64,000 bases of DNA from Vreelandella sp042466685. GTDB taxonomy: Bacteria; Pseudomonadota; Gammaproteobacteria; Pseudomonadales; Halomonadaceae. The position numbers and the translations under genes are program-made. Positions 41,648 to 50,446 of the stretch are shown in pieces. The notes below the pieces were generated by a model, which saw only the letters and a program-made list of their open reading frames with translations, was not told the DNA's origin and made no database searches. Where the stretch lies: positions 1,302,001 to 1,366,000 of the forward strand of contig NZ_CP170448.1 in NCBI RefSeq assembly GCF_042466685.1, written 5' to 3'. The first letter of the stretch is position 1. Each line of letters starts with the position of its first letter.

Positions 41648-42327
41648 TGGTTGGATCTCGATGGCGCCGAGCCCGAAACGGTCGTGGTGGAGTTTGAGAG
41701 ACGGCTTTTGCGTTCAGGGTAGTGGCGCAAAGGCCCGTGGGGGCGTTGATATAGGTCGATCGGCATACCAAAACCTTCAGCCAGCAGTTCCACCAGCATC
41801 ATGGCCGAAAGCCCCCAGATAACATGGCCGTCTACGTGGTAGCTGGGCACGTAGTGGGCCACCCCATCCACGGTAATCACATCGGTATGAGTACGGTGGT
41901 CGTCTAGAAAGTGGCTCAGCGGTACTTCAAAAATGGCGTCTAATTCGCCGGGGTCGGCAACCAAGGGTAGATCCGGCGGAATAATGCCCACCCAGGGGGT
42001 GACGCGAATGCCGTGAAGCGAAATAACGTCCGACAGCCGCCCCAGGGGTTGCACCAGGCCGGGGTCAAGGGCAATCTCCTCTTCTGCCTCGCGAAGCGCC
42101 GTAGCGTAGAGGTCAGCGTCAAAGGGTTCGCGCTTACCTCCCGGGAACGCCACCTGGCCGCTATGGGTGCTCAAATGGCTGGCGCGGCGGGTAAACAGTA
42201 AAGTAGGTGCTGGGCGTTCGACAATGGGCAGCAGGACGGCGGCCTCGGGCATCACGATGTGATCCAAGCGTTGAGGAGTCAGCTGTTGCAGCTGTTTACG
42301 CAGTTTCTCTAACATGGGGCATCCCAT
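41644..42327 (-). CDS. NUDIX hydrolase, coenzyme A pyrophosphatase-like
   Basis: The 227-residue protein (ATG at 42327, AGAGAA upstream; another in-frame ATG lies at 42315) has the CoA-type NUDIX region HSGQVAFPGGKREPFDADLYATALREAEEEIAL (given in two pieces in my reading). CoA pyrophosphatases such as NudL cut CoA or its derivatives. It overlaps the 2-oxoglutarate oxygenase gene. Divergent from the zinc-ribbon NUDIX gene at 42410. Confidence 0.87.
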   Translation of the reverse strand: MGCPMLEKLRKQLQQLTPQRLDHIVMPEAAVLLPIVERPAPTLLFTRRASHLSTHSGQVAFPGGKREPFDADLYATALREAEEEIALDPGLVQPLGRLSDVISLHGIRVTPWVGIIPPDLPLVADPGELDAIFEVPLSHFLDDHRTHTDVITVDGVAHYVPSYHVDGHVIWGLSAMMLVELLAEGFGMPIDLYQRPHGPLRHYPERKSRLSNSTTTVSGSAPSRSNQ

Positions 42328-42409
42328 TACTTTGTTCTCTTTTACCCAGCAGCGGTCGTTGGCGTCAAGCGCGTCGAGACTTCTATTCACTAGCCGTTGA
42401 GAATATGCG

Positions 42410-42967
42410 ATGAATTTCTGTAGCCAGTGTGGTGCTAAAGTACGTTTTGCCGTCCCGGAAGGGGATGACCGTCCGCGCTACCTGTGCGATGCCTGCGGCA
42501 CGATACACTATCAGAATCCGCGCATCGTGGCCGGTACTCTGCCCGTTAGTGGTAGTAAAGTGCTGCTCTGTAAACGGGCGATTTCACCCCGTAAGGGGTA
42601 TTGGACGCTGCCCGCTGGCTACATGGAAAACGCCGAATCGACCCAGCAGGCTGCTTCCAGAGAGACCCGGGAAGAGGCTTGCGCCGAGGTCGAACTGGCC
42701 AACCTCTACACGCTCATTGACCTGCCGCATATCAACCAGGTCTATATGATTTTTCGCGCTGAGTTAGTCGGTAGTTTCAGCGCCGGTCCAGAAAGCCTGG
42801 AAGTCGCGCTATTCGAGGAGCATGAAATCCCTTGGGATGAGCTGGCTTTCACCACCATCGAGCGTACGCTCAAACACTATTACGCCGACCGCCCTCACAA
42901 CGAGTTCCCGCTGCATATCAGCATGGTAACGCCTGAAGATCGTGAACGTTACTTTGGTAGCGCTTAA
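42410..42967 (+). CDS. Zinc-ribbon NUDIX hydrolase
   Basis: The 185-residue protein has an N-terminal zinc ribbon (Cys4, Cys7, Cys26, Cys29) followed by a NUDIX domain with box GYMENAESTQQAASRETREEACAE from about residue 70. This build resembles NudC-type or ADP-ribose/NADH pyrophosphatases of the zinc-ribbon class, but it is shorter than NudC. Substrate uncertain. Confidence 0.85.
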   Translation: MNFCSQCGAKVRFAVPEGDDRPRYLCDACGTIHYQNPRIVAGTLPVSGSKVLLCKRAISPRKGYWTLPAGYMENAESTQQAASRETREEACAEVELANLYTLIDLPHINQVYMIFRAELVGSFSAGPESLEVALFEEHEIPWDELAFTTIERTLKHYYADRPHNEFPLHISMVTPEDRERYFGSA

Positions 42968-42982
42968 CACTAAAAGGTTTGA

Positions 42983-43294
42983 TTATAGGTCGGCGAGCTG
43001 CCACACATCATAAGCGACCTCTTCGTAGGGATGGGCAAGTTTCAAGGCCGCAATAGCGCCGTGAATATGCGCTTCATCGCATAGCAGCTCGACTTTGAAC
43101 TCTTCGACCTTTTCCAGACTGCCCACCGAGCCGATATGCGGGTGGGCGCCCTCCGTTGGGCGAAACTGGCCCGTACCGCGGGTTTGGAAACAGACGTTTT
43201 CGTAGGCGCCTACACGCCCTGCACCGGCCTCAAACACCGCCTGCTTGACGCTTTCGGCATCTTCTATGGGGACAAAAAAAGCGAGCTTATACAT
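42983..43294 (-). CDS. NIF3/YqfO-like small protein
   Basis: The 103-residue protein corresponds to the inserted PII-like domain of NIF3/YqfO proteins, as free-standing versions do: YKLAFFVPIEDAESVKQAVFEAGAGRVGAYENVCF, GSVGSLEKVEEFKVE and HPYEEVAYDVW. Function is unknown; a metal or nucleotide-binding role is suspected for the fold. Confidence 0.88.
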   Translation of the reverse strand: MYKLAFFVPIEDAESVKQAVFEAGAGRVGAYENVCFQTRGTGQFRPTEGAHPHIGSVGSLEKVEEFKVELLCDEAHIHGAIAALKLAHPYEEVAYDVWQLADL

Positions 43295-43436
43295 GGTGTA
43301 TCTCCAAATGATCGGTTCATTGGAAAACGCTAAACGGTGGCTATCTTAGCGGATAGGTGACTATTGGTCTCGGGCTTGGCTTTGTATGATGATATTTTTA
43401 TGACGTTTCCCCTATGACTGTTAGACGAGCCGCCTC

Positions 43437-44387
43437 ATGGATAAATTTGAAGTAAAGTTGGATCAGGCCGCCAGGGCTGCCTGGATGTCCTACGTCGGTG
43501 GAATGACTCAGGATGAGATCGCCAGCCAGTTGGGGGTTTCACGCCCCGGCGTTCAGCGTTTATTAGCCTTGGCCCGCCAGGAGGGGCTGGTAAAAGTCCA
43601 TATCGATCATCCGATCTCTCACTGTATGGCGCTGGGCAGCACACTGCGTGATCACTTCGGTTTGACCTACTGTGAAGTGGTGCCCGCTGATAGCCATGCC
43701 GCCGACAGCGCCGCCTCCTACTTGGCGGTTGCGGCCGCCGAGCGCATAGCGCAACTGGTTGAGCGCAGCGAACCGTTGACGCTTTCGCTGGGCACCGGAC
43801 GTTCGGTGCGGGCAGCGGTAGAAGCGCTTAGCCGTGTCGAACGGCCCCAGCACCGTTTTGTGTCGCTGGTGGGCAATGTCGCCCGGGATGGCTCGGCCAA
43901 CCGCTACGATGCGGTGATGGTGATGGCGGATAAAACCGGTGGCGAACGCTTCTTGCTGCCGGCACCCGTGGTCGCCGAGTCGCTGGCTGAAAAAGAGGCG
44001 ATGCTTGCCCAGCGGCTGTTTAAGGCGATTGCTGATGTGGCCAGAGAGTCAGAGGCCGCCTTTATCGGTATCGGGCGTATTGATCGTCAGGCAACGCTGT
44101 TTCAAGACCACTTTATTAGTGAAAGCGAGCTGGACGAATTACTGGGACTGAAAGCAGTGGGGGAATTGCTTGGTTGGCCGCTGAACCGAGACGGCGAGGT
44201 GATTGACTGCTCCATTACACGGCGAGTCACCAGTCTTCCACTGGAGCGTTTTGGTAAACACCACATGGTAGCCATCGCGGGTGGCCACGAAAAAGCCCCG
44301 GCGATACACGCCGCGCTGCGCGGCAACTGGCTGAAAGGGTTGGTGACTGACGAAGTGGCCGCCCGACAGATTGTTGAGTCGCTATAG
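43437..44387 (+). CDS. SorC/DeoR-type sugar-binding transcriptional regulator of the polyol operon
   Basis: The 316-residue protein has an N-terminal helix-turn-helix (MTQDEIASQLGVSRPGVQRLLALARQEGLV, residues 23-52) and a C-terminal sugar-phosphate-isomerase-like effector domain (LSLGTGRSVRAAVEAL, FIGIGRIDR, IAGGHEKAPAIHAALRGNWLKGLVTDE). It precedes the polyol ABC operon in the same direction and likely controls it in response to a sugar or sugar phosphate. An inverted repeat in the gap to the operon is a candidate target. Confidence 0.9.
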   Translation: MDKFEVKLDQAARAAWMSYVGGMTQDEIASQLGVSRPGVQRLLALARQEGLVKVHIDHPISHCMALGSTLRDHFGLTYCEVVPADSHAADSAASYLAVAAAERIAQLVERSEPLTLSLGTGRSVRAAVEALSRVERPQHRFVSLVGNVARDGSANRYDAVMVMADKTGGERFLLPAPVVAESLAEKEAMLAQRLFKAIADVARESEAAFIGIGRIDRQATLFQDHFISESELDELLGLKAVGELLGWPLNRDGEVIDCSITRRVTSLPLERFGKHHMVAIAGGHEKAPAIHAALRGNWLKGLVTDEVAARQIVESL

Positions 44388-44490
44388 GTTCTGTGCACCG
44401 CAACATGCATTAGAGGTTATGAATTAGCGTAAAGTCTAAGCTAATCGGCTTTGCTTTTTTTTTGCTTACGTACGATCATTTGTTCGATAG

Positions 44491-44507
44491 TTGATCAATA
44501 AGATCAA
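44491..44507. promoter_or_regulatory. Inverted repeat before the polyol operon
   Basis: TTGATC-AATAA-GATCAA forms exact 6-base arms, with another GATCA just upstream (44474-44478). It lies 40 bases before the binding-protein ATG and may be the site for the SorC-type regulator encoded immediately upstream. Confidence 0.45.
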
Positions 44508-44546
44508 GGCGACAACAATGCCAATACCAGCCCAAAGGAGTGCTTT

Positions 44547-45869
44547 ATGCGACTCGCACGTCACTTGCCTGTCACCGCGCTAGCGGCCGCCATTGCCATG
44601 TCGGGCCAAGCCCAGGCGCAAACTGAAATTACCGTGGCCACGGTTAATAACAACGATATGGTGATTATGCAGAGCCTCACCGAGGCTTTCGAAGAGGCAC
44701 ATCCCGACATCACCCTGGACTGGGTGGTGCTGGAGGAGAACGTGCTTCGTCAACGCATGACCACCGATATTGCCACCGGTGGTGCCCAGTTCGATGTCAT
44801 GACCATCGGTACTTACGAAGTGCCTATTTGGGCTGAGCGCGGCTGGCTTTCACCGCTGGATAATCTGCCCGACGACTACAATGAAGACGACCTGCTAGCC
44901 TCCGTTCGCGATGGTTTAAGCTACGACGATACGCTCCACGCACTGCCGTTTTATGCTGAAAGCTCAATGATGTACTACCGCACGGATCTATTCGAAGAAG
45001 CGGGCATTGAGATGAGCGAGCAACCCACCTGGGAAGAGGTGCGCGAGTGGGCGGGTGAGCTACATGGCACTCAGGATGGCTTGGCTGGAATCTGTTTACG
45101 TGGCAAGCCTGGCTGGGGCGAAAACATGGCGTTTGTCTCCACGCTGGTGAACACCTACGGTGGCCGCTGGTTTGACGAAGAGTGGAACCCTGAACTCAAC
45201 TCTGAAGCCTGGGTGAACGCTATTCAATTTTATGTCGATTTGCTCAACGACTACGGCCCGCCGGGGGCTAGCTCCAACGGCTTTAACGAAAATCTGGCGC
45301 TATTCTCCCGAGGCAACTGCGCCATGTGGGTGGATGCCACCTCTGCAGCTGGCAAACTGTATGACGGCAATGAATCCGATGTGGCGGACAGCCTAGGGTT
45401 TGCCCCGGCACCCGTGGCCGAAACACCTAAGGGCTCCCATTGGTTGTGGTCCTGGGCGTTAGCCATCCCGGCTTCTTCAGAGAACCAGGACGCGGCGCTT
45501 GAGTTTATTACCTGGGCAACTTCCCAGGAATACATTGAGCTGGTCGGTGAAACCCAAGGCTGGACCAGTGTGCCACCAGGCACCCGGGAATCGACCTACG
45601 CCAATGAGCAGTACACCGAAGCCGCGCCCTTTGCTGACTTCGTGCTAAAGGCCATTAAGGACGCCGATCCCACGGACTCTACCCTGGAGCCCAACCCTTA
45701 CGTGGGTGTTCAGTTCGTCGGTATTCCCGAGTTTCAGTCGATCGGTACCCAGGTGGGGCAAACCATTGCCGCGGCGTTAACCGGTGATACCACGGTGGAG
45801 CAGGCGCTAGAGAGTGCTCAGCGTGCCACCGAACGCACCATGCAGCGGGCTGGCTACATCGAACGATAA
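44547..45869 (+). CDS. smoE: ABC transporter polyol-binding protein (SmoE-like)
   Basis: The 440-residue periplasmic protein has a signal peptide ending in AQAQA (about 25) and the family 1 extracellular solute-binding fold of sorbitol/mannitol receptors, with segments LHALPFYAESSMMYYRTDLFEEAG, FSRGNCAMWVDATSAAG and SHWLWSWALAIPASSENQDAALEFITWA. It delivers polyols to the two permeases that follow. AAAGGAG precedes the ATG. A hairpin after the stop separates it from the permease genes. Confidence 0.92.
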   Translation: MRLARHLPVTALAAAIAMSGQAQAQTEITVATVNNNDMVIMQSLTEAFEEAHPDITLDWVVLEENVLRQRMTTDIATGGAQFDVMTIGTYEVPIWAERGWLSPLDNLPDDYNEDDLLASVRDGLSYDDTLHALPFYAESSMMYYRTDLFEEAGIEMSEQPTWEEVREWAGELHGTQDGLAGICLRGKPGWGENMAFVSTLVNTYGGRWFDEEWNPELNSEAWVNAIQFYVDLLNDYGPPGASSNGFNENLALFSRGNCAMWVDATSAAGKLYDGNESDVADSLGFAPAPVAETPKGSHWLWSWALAIPASSENQDAALEFITWATSQEYIELVGETQGWTSVPPGTRESTYANEQYTEAAPFADFVLKAIKDADPTDSTLEPNPYVGVQFVGIPEFQSIGTQVGQTIAAALTGDTTVEQALESAQRATERTMQRAGYIER

Positions 45870-45878
45870 AAGAGAATG

Positions 45879-45923
45879 ACGCCTGCCTTCCCCTTGTTTA
45901 CTACAGCGGAGGCAGGTGTTTTA
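45879..45923 (+). terminator. Intra-operon hairpin with T-run, attenuator candidate
   Basis: ACGCCTGCCTTCC (45879 onward) pairs with GGAGGCAGGTGT (to 45919) with one bulge and a G-T pair, and is followed by TTTT. Between a binding-protein gene and its permease genes such elements typically reduce downstream expression and protect the upstream mRNA. Confidence 0.7.
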
Positions 45924-45977
45924 TCGATGTTTTCGAGCAGTTTTTTGTAAACAGCCTCGTACTTCGCAGGTAACCCC

Positions 45978-46868
45978 ATGACTAAAACACGTGCTTCCGG
46001 CCGTACCGTCGGTGGGCTGAGAACGCTGTCGCTCCAAGCGCCGGCCGTGACGCTACTGCTGCTATGGATGATTGTGCCGTTAGGCATGACGCTATGGTTC
46101 TCTTTTCAGTATTACAACCTGCTCATGCCCGGTATGACCGGCTTTGCCGGGTTGGAAAACTATGAATACCTGCTCACCGACCCAGCGCTGTGGGCAGCGA
46201 TGGGTAACACGCTGCTGCTGGTGGGGTGGGTGCTGGCGATTACCGTGGTGGGCGGCACCCTGCTAGCGGTGCTCTTCCAGCAAGAGTTCGCAGGACGCGG
46301 GATCGCCCGTGTACTGGCGATCTCACCGTTTTTTGTAATGCCCACCGTGAGTGCTCTGGTGTGGAAGAACATGATGATGCACCCCTCGAATGGGGTGCTG
46401 GCGTGGCTGGCTGAGTCCATCGGGTTGCCCGCCGTCGACTGGTTTTCCTCGCTGCCGCTGACCTCGATTGTGATCATCGTGGCTTGGCAGTGGCTGCCGT
46501 TTGCACTGCTGATTCTGCTCACCTCCATGCAGTCGCTGGATGAGGATCAAGTGGAGGCCGCCAGAATGGACGGGGCAGGGCCGGTGGCGATTTTCTTCTT
46601 TATTACGCTGCCGCACCTAAAACGAGCCATTAGCGTGGTCATCATGATTGAGATGATCTTCCTGCTGACCATCTTTGCCGAGATTTTTGTCACCACCTCC
46701 GGTGGGCCTGGCTTGGCCACGACCAATCTGGCCTACCTGATTTACATTCGTGCGCTGCTGGATTTTGACGTGGGCACTGCCTCCGCCGGTGGGGTGATCG
46801 CGATCATTCTCGCCAATATCGTGGCGATCTTCCTGGTTCGAATGGTAGCCAAAAACCTGGAAGAGTAG
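45978..46868 (+). CDS. smoF: Polyol ABC transporter permease 1 (SmoF-like)
   Basis: The 296-residue inner-membrane protein has six membrane helices and the ABC permease EAA loop EAARMDGAGPVAIFFFITLPHLK. It pairs with the next gene's product and the ATPase encoded downstream. Confidence 0.93.
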   Translation: MTKTRASGRTVGGLRTLSLQAPAVTLLLLWMIVPLGMTLWFSFQYYNLLMPGMTGFAGLENYEYLLTDPALWAAMGNTLLLVGWVLAITVVGGTLLAVLFQQEFAGRGIARVLAISPFFVMPTVSALVWKNMMMHPSNGVLAWLAESIGLPAVDWFSSLPLTSIVIIVAWQWLPFALLILLTSMQSLDEDQVEAARMDGAGPVAIFFFITLPHLKRAISVVIMIEMIFLLTIFAEIFVTTSGGPGLATTNLAYLIYIRALLDFDVGTASAGGVIAIILANIVAIFLVRMVAKNLEE

Positions 46869-46897
46869 ACCGGCACTTGTGTCCTGGGAGTACTTTG

Positions 46898-47764
46898 ATG
46901 ACAACATTAAATTCCAAAACCGCCGCGCCTCACTCTGTGTCGCGGTGGCGGTCAGCGCAAAGCAAGCGCCTCTTGCTAACGCTCTTGGGTTGGTCGGTGG
47001 CGCTGGTGATCTTCTTTCCGATCTTTTGGATGATCCTGACCGGTTTTAAAACGGAATCGGCGGCGATTGCTGACCCCACGCTGATTTTTTCCCCTACCTT
47101 GGAGAGCTACCAGGCGGTACAGGCACGTTCGGGCTATACCCGATTTGCACTTAACAGCGTAGTGGTGGCGTTTGGTTCGACGTTCTTCGCACTGTTGATT
47201 GCGATTCCTTCAGCCTATGCCATGGCTTTTTTGCCGACTAAACGCACCAAGGGCACGTTGCTGTGGATGCTCTCTACCAAAATGTTGCCCTCGGTAGGTG
47301 TGCTGGTGCCGATTTACCTGATTTTTCGCGACGTTGGGCTACTCGATACCCGCACCGGCCTAATCATTGTCTATACGCTGATGAACCTGCCGATCGTGGT
47401 GTGGATGCTCTACACCTTCTTTAAGGATATGCCTAAAGACATTCTTGAAGCGGGGCGGATGGACGGTGCTTCGACACTGCAGGAAGTGTGCTTTCTGTTG
47501 CTGCCACTCACGCTGCCGGGGATCGCCTCAACGGGCCTGCTATCGGTCATTTTGAGTTGGAACGAGGCGTTCTGGAGTCTCAACCTAACGACCTCAAATG
47601 CTGCGCCGTTAACCGCCTATATTGCCTCATTCTCAAGCCCTGAGGGGCTGTTCTGGGCCAAATTGTCCGCCGCTTCCACCATGGCGATTGCGCCGATTTT
47701 GATACTTGGTTGGATGACCCAAAAACAAATGGTGCGCGGCCTCACCTTTGGTGCCGTCAAGTAA
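46898..47764 (+). CDS. smoG: Polyol ABC transporter permease 2 (SmoG-like)
   Basis: The 288-residue inner-membrane protein has six helices and the EAA loop LEAGRMDGASTLQEVCFLLLPLTLPGI. It resembles the MalG/SmoG class. The ATG at 46898 has GGGAG before it; an in-frame TTG further up is less supported. Confidence 0.93.
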   Translation: MTTLNSKTAAPHSVSRWRSAQSKRLLLTLLGWSVALVIFFPIFWMILTGFKTESAAIADPTLIFSPTLESYQAVQARSGYTRFALNSVVVAFGSTFFALLIAIPSAYAMAFLPTKRTKGTLLWMLSTKMLPSVGVLVPIYLIFRDVGLLDTRTGLIIVYTLMNLPIVVWMLYTFFKDMPKDILEAGRMDGASTLQEVCFLLLPLTLPGIASTGLLSVILSWNEAFWSLNLTTSNAAPLTAYIASFSSPEGLFWAKLSAASTMAIAPILILGWMTQKQMVRGLTFGAVK

Positions 47765-47776
47765 AGGATCTTCCTC

Positions 47777-48928
47777 ATGGCAACACTACAACTGCACAAT
47801 ATTACCAAGCGTTTCGGCGATACCGAGGTGATCAAGGGCATCGACCTTGAGGTGAATGACCGCGAATTTGTGGTCTTCGTGGGGCCTTCCGGCTGCGGTA
47901 AATCGACCCTAATGCGCATGATCGCCGGACTGGAGAGCGCCTCCGACGGCGATATTCTGATCGACGGCCAGCGCATCAATGACGTAGGCCCAGCCGATCG
48001 CGGCCTCGCCATGGTGTTTCAGAGCTACGCGCTCTATCCGCACATGACGGTAGAGGACAACATGGGGTTCAGCATGCGCTTGGCGGGGGTGCCCAAAGAG
48101 GAGCGACGGGCCAAAGTGCTGGAAGCGGCCAAGATTCTGCAGCTGGAGCCACTGTTGGATCGCAAGCCCAAAGCGCTCTCCGGCGGTCAGCGCCAACGGG
48201 TAGCGATTGGCCGGGCGATTGTACGTAACCCCAGTATCTTCCTGTTTGATGAGCCGCTCTCCAACTTGGATGCTGCGCTGCGGGTTCAGATGCGTATCGA
48301 GCTGGCGCGCCTGCACGATGAGCTGGACGCCACCATGATCTACGTCACCCACGATCAGATCGAAGCGATGACCATGGCGGATAAAATCGTTGTCCTCCAC
48401 GACGGTGTGGTCGAGCAGGTGGGCTCGCCCATGGCGCTCTATCATCATCCGCGTAATCGCTTTGTAGCGGGTTTTATCGGCTCGCCGAAAATGAATTTTC
48501 TGCCGGTAACGCTGACCAGCGTTTCGCCTGAAGGCGTGGGGATTCGGATGCCCGGTGGCGGTGAACGCAGCGTGCCGGTGGACGGTCAGCACCTGGAGGC
48601 CAACGCCCCCCTGGAGCTGGGTGTTCGCCCGGAACACTTAGTGCTCGAGGAGCAGGGGCCCCTGAGCGGAGAGATCAAAGTGCTGGAGCGGCTAGGCGGC
48701 CAGACCTCACTCTATGTCCAGATGGACGACGAACTCATCACTATCATGGCCGATGGCGACGTGGCTTACCGGGTCAACGATACGGTGCATTTCGGCTTTG
48801 CCCCTGAGCGTGCCCATCTTTTTGAGGCTAGCGGCCTGGCCCTGCCCAGCTTGCAGCAGCACCCTCTGGCGGGTCTGACCCGCCACGATAACCGTGCCCC
48901 CGGCTCGCCTTCTGAGGAGCCTGCATGA
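47777..48928 (+). CDS. smoK: Polyol ABC transporter ATPase (SmoK/UgpC/MalK-like)
   Basis: The 383-residue ATPase has Walker A GPSGCGKST (36-44), signature LSGGQRQR, Walker B and D-loop FLFDEPLSNLDA, and a C-terminal TOBE-type regulatory domain of about 140 residues. It powers polyol import. The HAD phosphatase gene overlaps its stop by 4 bases. Confidence 0.95.
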   Translation: MATLQLHNITKRFGDTEVIKGIDLEVNDREFVVFVGPSGCGKSTLMRMIAGLESASDGDILIDGQRINDVGPADRGLAMVFQSYALYPHMTVEDNMGFSMRLAGVPKEERRAKVLEAAKILQLEPLLDRKPKALSGGQRQRVAIGRAIVRNPSIFLFDEPLSNLDAALRVQMRIELARLHDELDATMIYVTHDQIEAMTMADKIVVLHDGVVEQVGSPMALYHHPRNRFVAGFIGSPKMNFLPVTLTSVSPEGVGIRMPGGGERSVPVDGQHLEANAPLELGVRPEHLVLEEQGPLSGEIKVLERLGGQTSLYVQMDDELITIMADGDVAYRVNDTVHFGFAPERAHLFEASGLALPSLQQHPLAGLTRHDNRAPGSPSEEPA

Positions 48929-49596
48929 GGACACTCATCTTTGACTGCGATGGCGTGCTGGTCGATAGCGAAGCCCTTGCCGAAGGCACTCTGGTGGAGT
49001 ACCTCTCCCACTGGCTGCCCGATCTGAATATCGATCAGGAACTGGGCCAGGCGCTAGGGATGACCACGGCGGCGATTCTCGCTCATCTCGAAGCATTAAG
49101 TGCCCACGCCCTGCCTGTGGATGCCACCGAACAGGTGGATACCGCCATTGAGGCGCGTCTGGCGCGAGAGCTTAAAGCCATAGAGGGAGCTGACAAGGCG
49201 GTTCGTGGCATCACATTGGAGAAGGCGGTGGTCTCCAACAGCCGCCGCAGCCGCGTGCTGGCTTCACTGGCGAGCACGGGATTGGCCGAGGCGTTTGGCG
49301 AGGTGCCTATTTTTACCGCTGACCAGGTGGCTAATCCCAAACCCGACCCTGCGCTCTATCGCTTGGCGGCCTCTCACTTAGGCCAAGTACCACGGGACTG
49401 CCTGGTGGTAGAGGATAGCGTGGCCGGGGTGACCGCCGCCCATGCCGCGGGTATGTGTGTGATTGGGTTCGTTGGTGCCAGCCATGTGGATGCAGAGCAG
49501 TCGGCGCGGCTGACCCAAGCTGGCGCTTGGCGCATTTTAGCGCATATGCATGGCCTGGAAGCGTTGGTGGATGAGTGGCAAGCCAGTGGTCAATAG
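48925..49596 (+). CDS. HAD-superfamily phosphatase
   Basis: The 223-residue protein has HAD motifs I (FDCDGVLVDSEAL), II (VVSNSRR) and III/IV (NPKPDPALYRLAA, VVEDSVAGVTAA). It belongs to subfamily IA, such as beta-phosphoglucomutase or sugar phosphatases. It is translationally coupled to the ABC ATPase gene, so a sugar-phosphate or polyol-phosphate substrate is likely; which one is not known. Confidence 0.88.
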   Translation: MRTLIFDCDGVLVDSEALAEGTLVEYLSHWLPDLNIDQELGQALGMTTAAILAHLEALSAHALPVDATEQVDTAIEARLARELKAIEGADKAVRGITLEKAVVSNSRRSRVLASLASTGLAEAFGEVPIFTADQVANPKPDPALYRLAASHLGQVPRDCLVVEDSVAGVTAAHAAGMCVIGFVGASHVDAEQSARLTQAGAWRILAHMHGLEALVDEWQASGQ

Positions 49597-49653
49597 ATCA
49601 CTTAATAAAGGGGTTCCGGCAATAACGGCGCAGCAAGAAATGAGAGCATAAAG

Positions 49654-50439
49654 ATGAAGCTAAACAACAAAGTCGCGGTGATTACCGGCGGCGCGCGGGG
49701 CATCGGCCTGGCCATTGCCCAGCGCTATTTAAGCGAAGGCGCAAGCGTTGTGGTGGCGGATATTGACCGCCTTGCCATTGATGATGCAGTGGCGACACTG
49801 CAGCAGCAGGCGGATGGTGAAAAGGTGATGGGGGTTGAGCTCAATGTCTGCGTTCAGGCCTCGATAGATGCCATGGTAGAGGCAGTCAACAAGCGCTTTG
49901 GTGGCATCGATATTCTGGTCAATAACGCTGCGGTCTTTGATATGGCGCCGGTGCTTGAGGTGACCGAGGCGAGCTTCGACAAGCAGTTTGCGGTCAATAC
50001 CAAAGGCATGTTCTTTACCCTGCAGGCGGTTGCCCGTTCCATGGTGGCCCGCGGCCAGGGGGGCAAAATTATCAATATGGCTTCCCAGGCAGGTCGCCGC
50101 GGTGAAGCATTGGTAAGCGTTTACTGTGCCAGTAAAGCCGCAGTAATAAGCCTTACCCAATCCAGTGGGTTGGATCTGATCAAGCACCGCATCAACGTTA
50201 ATGGCATTGCCCCCGGCGTGGTGGATACGCCGATGTGGGAGGAGGTCGACGCGCTGTTTGCCCGTTTTGAAAACCGTCCGCTGGGTGAGAAGAAACGTTT
50301 GGTGGGAGAGGCAGTGCCGTTTGGGCGTATGGGGTTGCCCGAAGATCATACTGGCGCGGCGGTGTTTTTGGCCAGCCAGGACAGCGACTATGTGGTCGCT
50401 CAGACGCTCAATGTCGATGGCGGCAACTGGATGAGCTGA
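49654..50439 (+). CDS. smoS: Sorbitol / L-iditol 2-dehydrogenase (short-chain dehydrogenase, SmoS-like)
   Basis: The 261-residue SDR has the NAD motif TGGARGIG (11-18), catalytic Ser144-Tyr157-Lys161 and the C-terminal LNVDGGNWMS end. In related operons this enzyme oxidises sorbitol to fructose. It overlaps the translation signal of the following kinase gene. Confidence 0.92.
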   Translation: MKLNNKVAVITGGARGIGLAIAQRYLSEGASVVVADIDRLAIDDAVATLQQQADGEKVMGVELNVCVQASIDAMVEAVNKRFGGIDILVNNAAVFDMAPVLEVTEASFDKQFAVNTKGMFFTLQAVARSMVARGQGGKIINMASQAGRRGEALVSVYCASKAAVISLTQSSGLDLIKHRINVNGIAPGVVDTPMWEEVDALFARFENRPLGEKKRLVGEAVPFGRMGLPEDHTGAAVFLASQDSDYVVAQTLNVDGGNWMS

Positions 50440-50446
50440 GGTGGTC

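Noticed and set aside
47909..48637. 242-residue antisense frame in the ABC ATPase gene
   Set aside because: Fully opposite a conserved ATPase; His/Arg-rich shadow composition.
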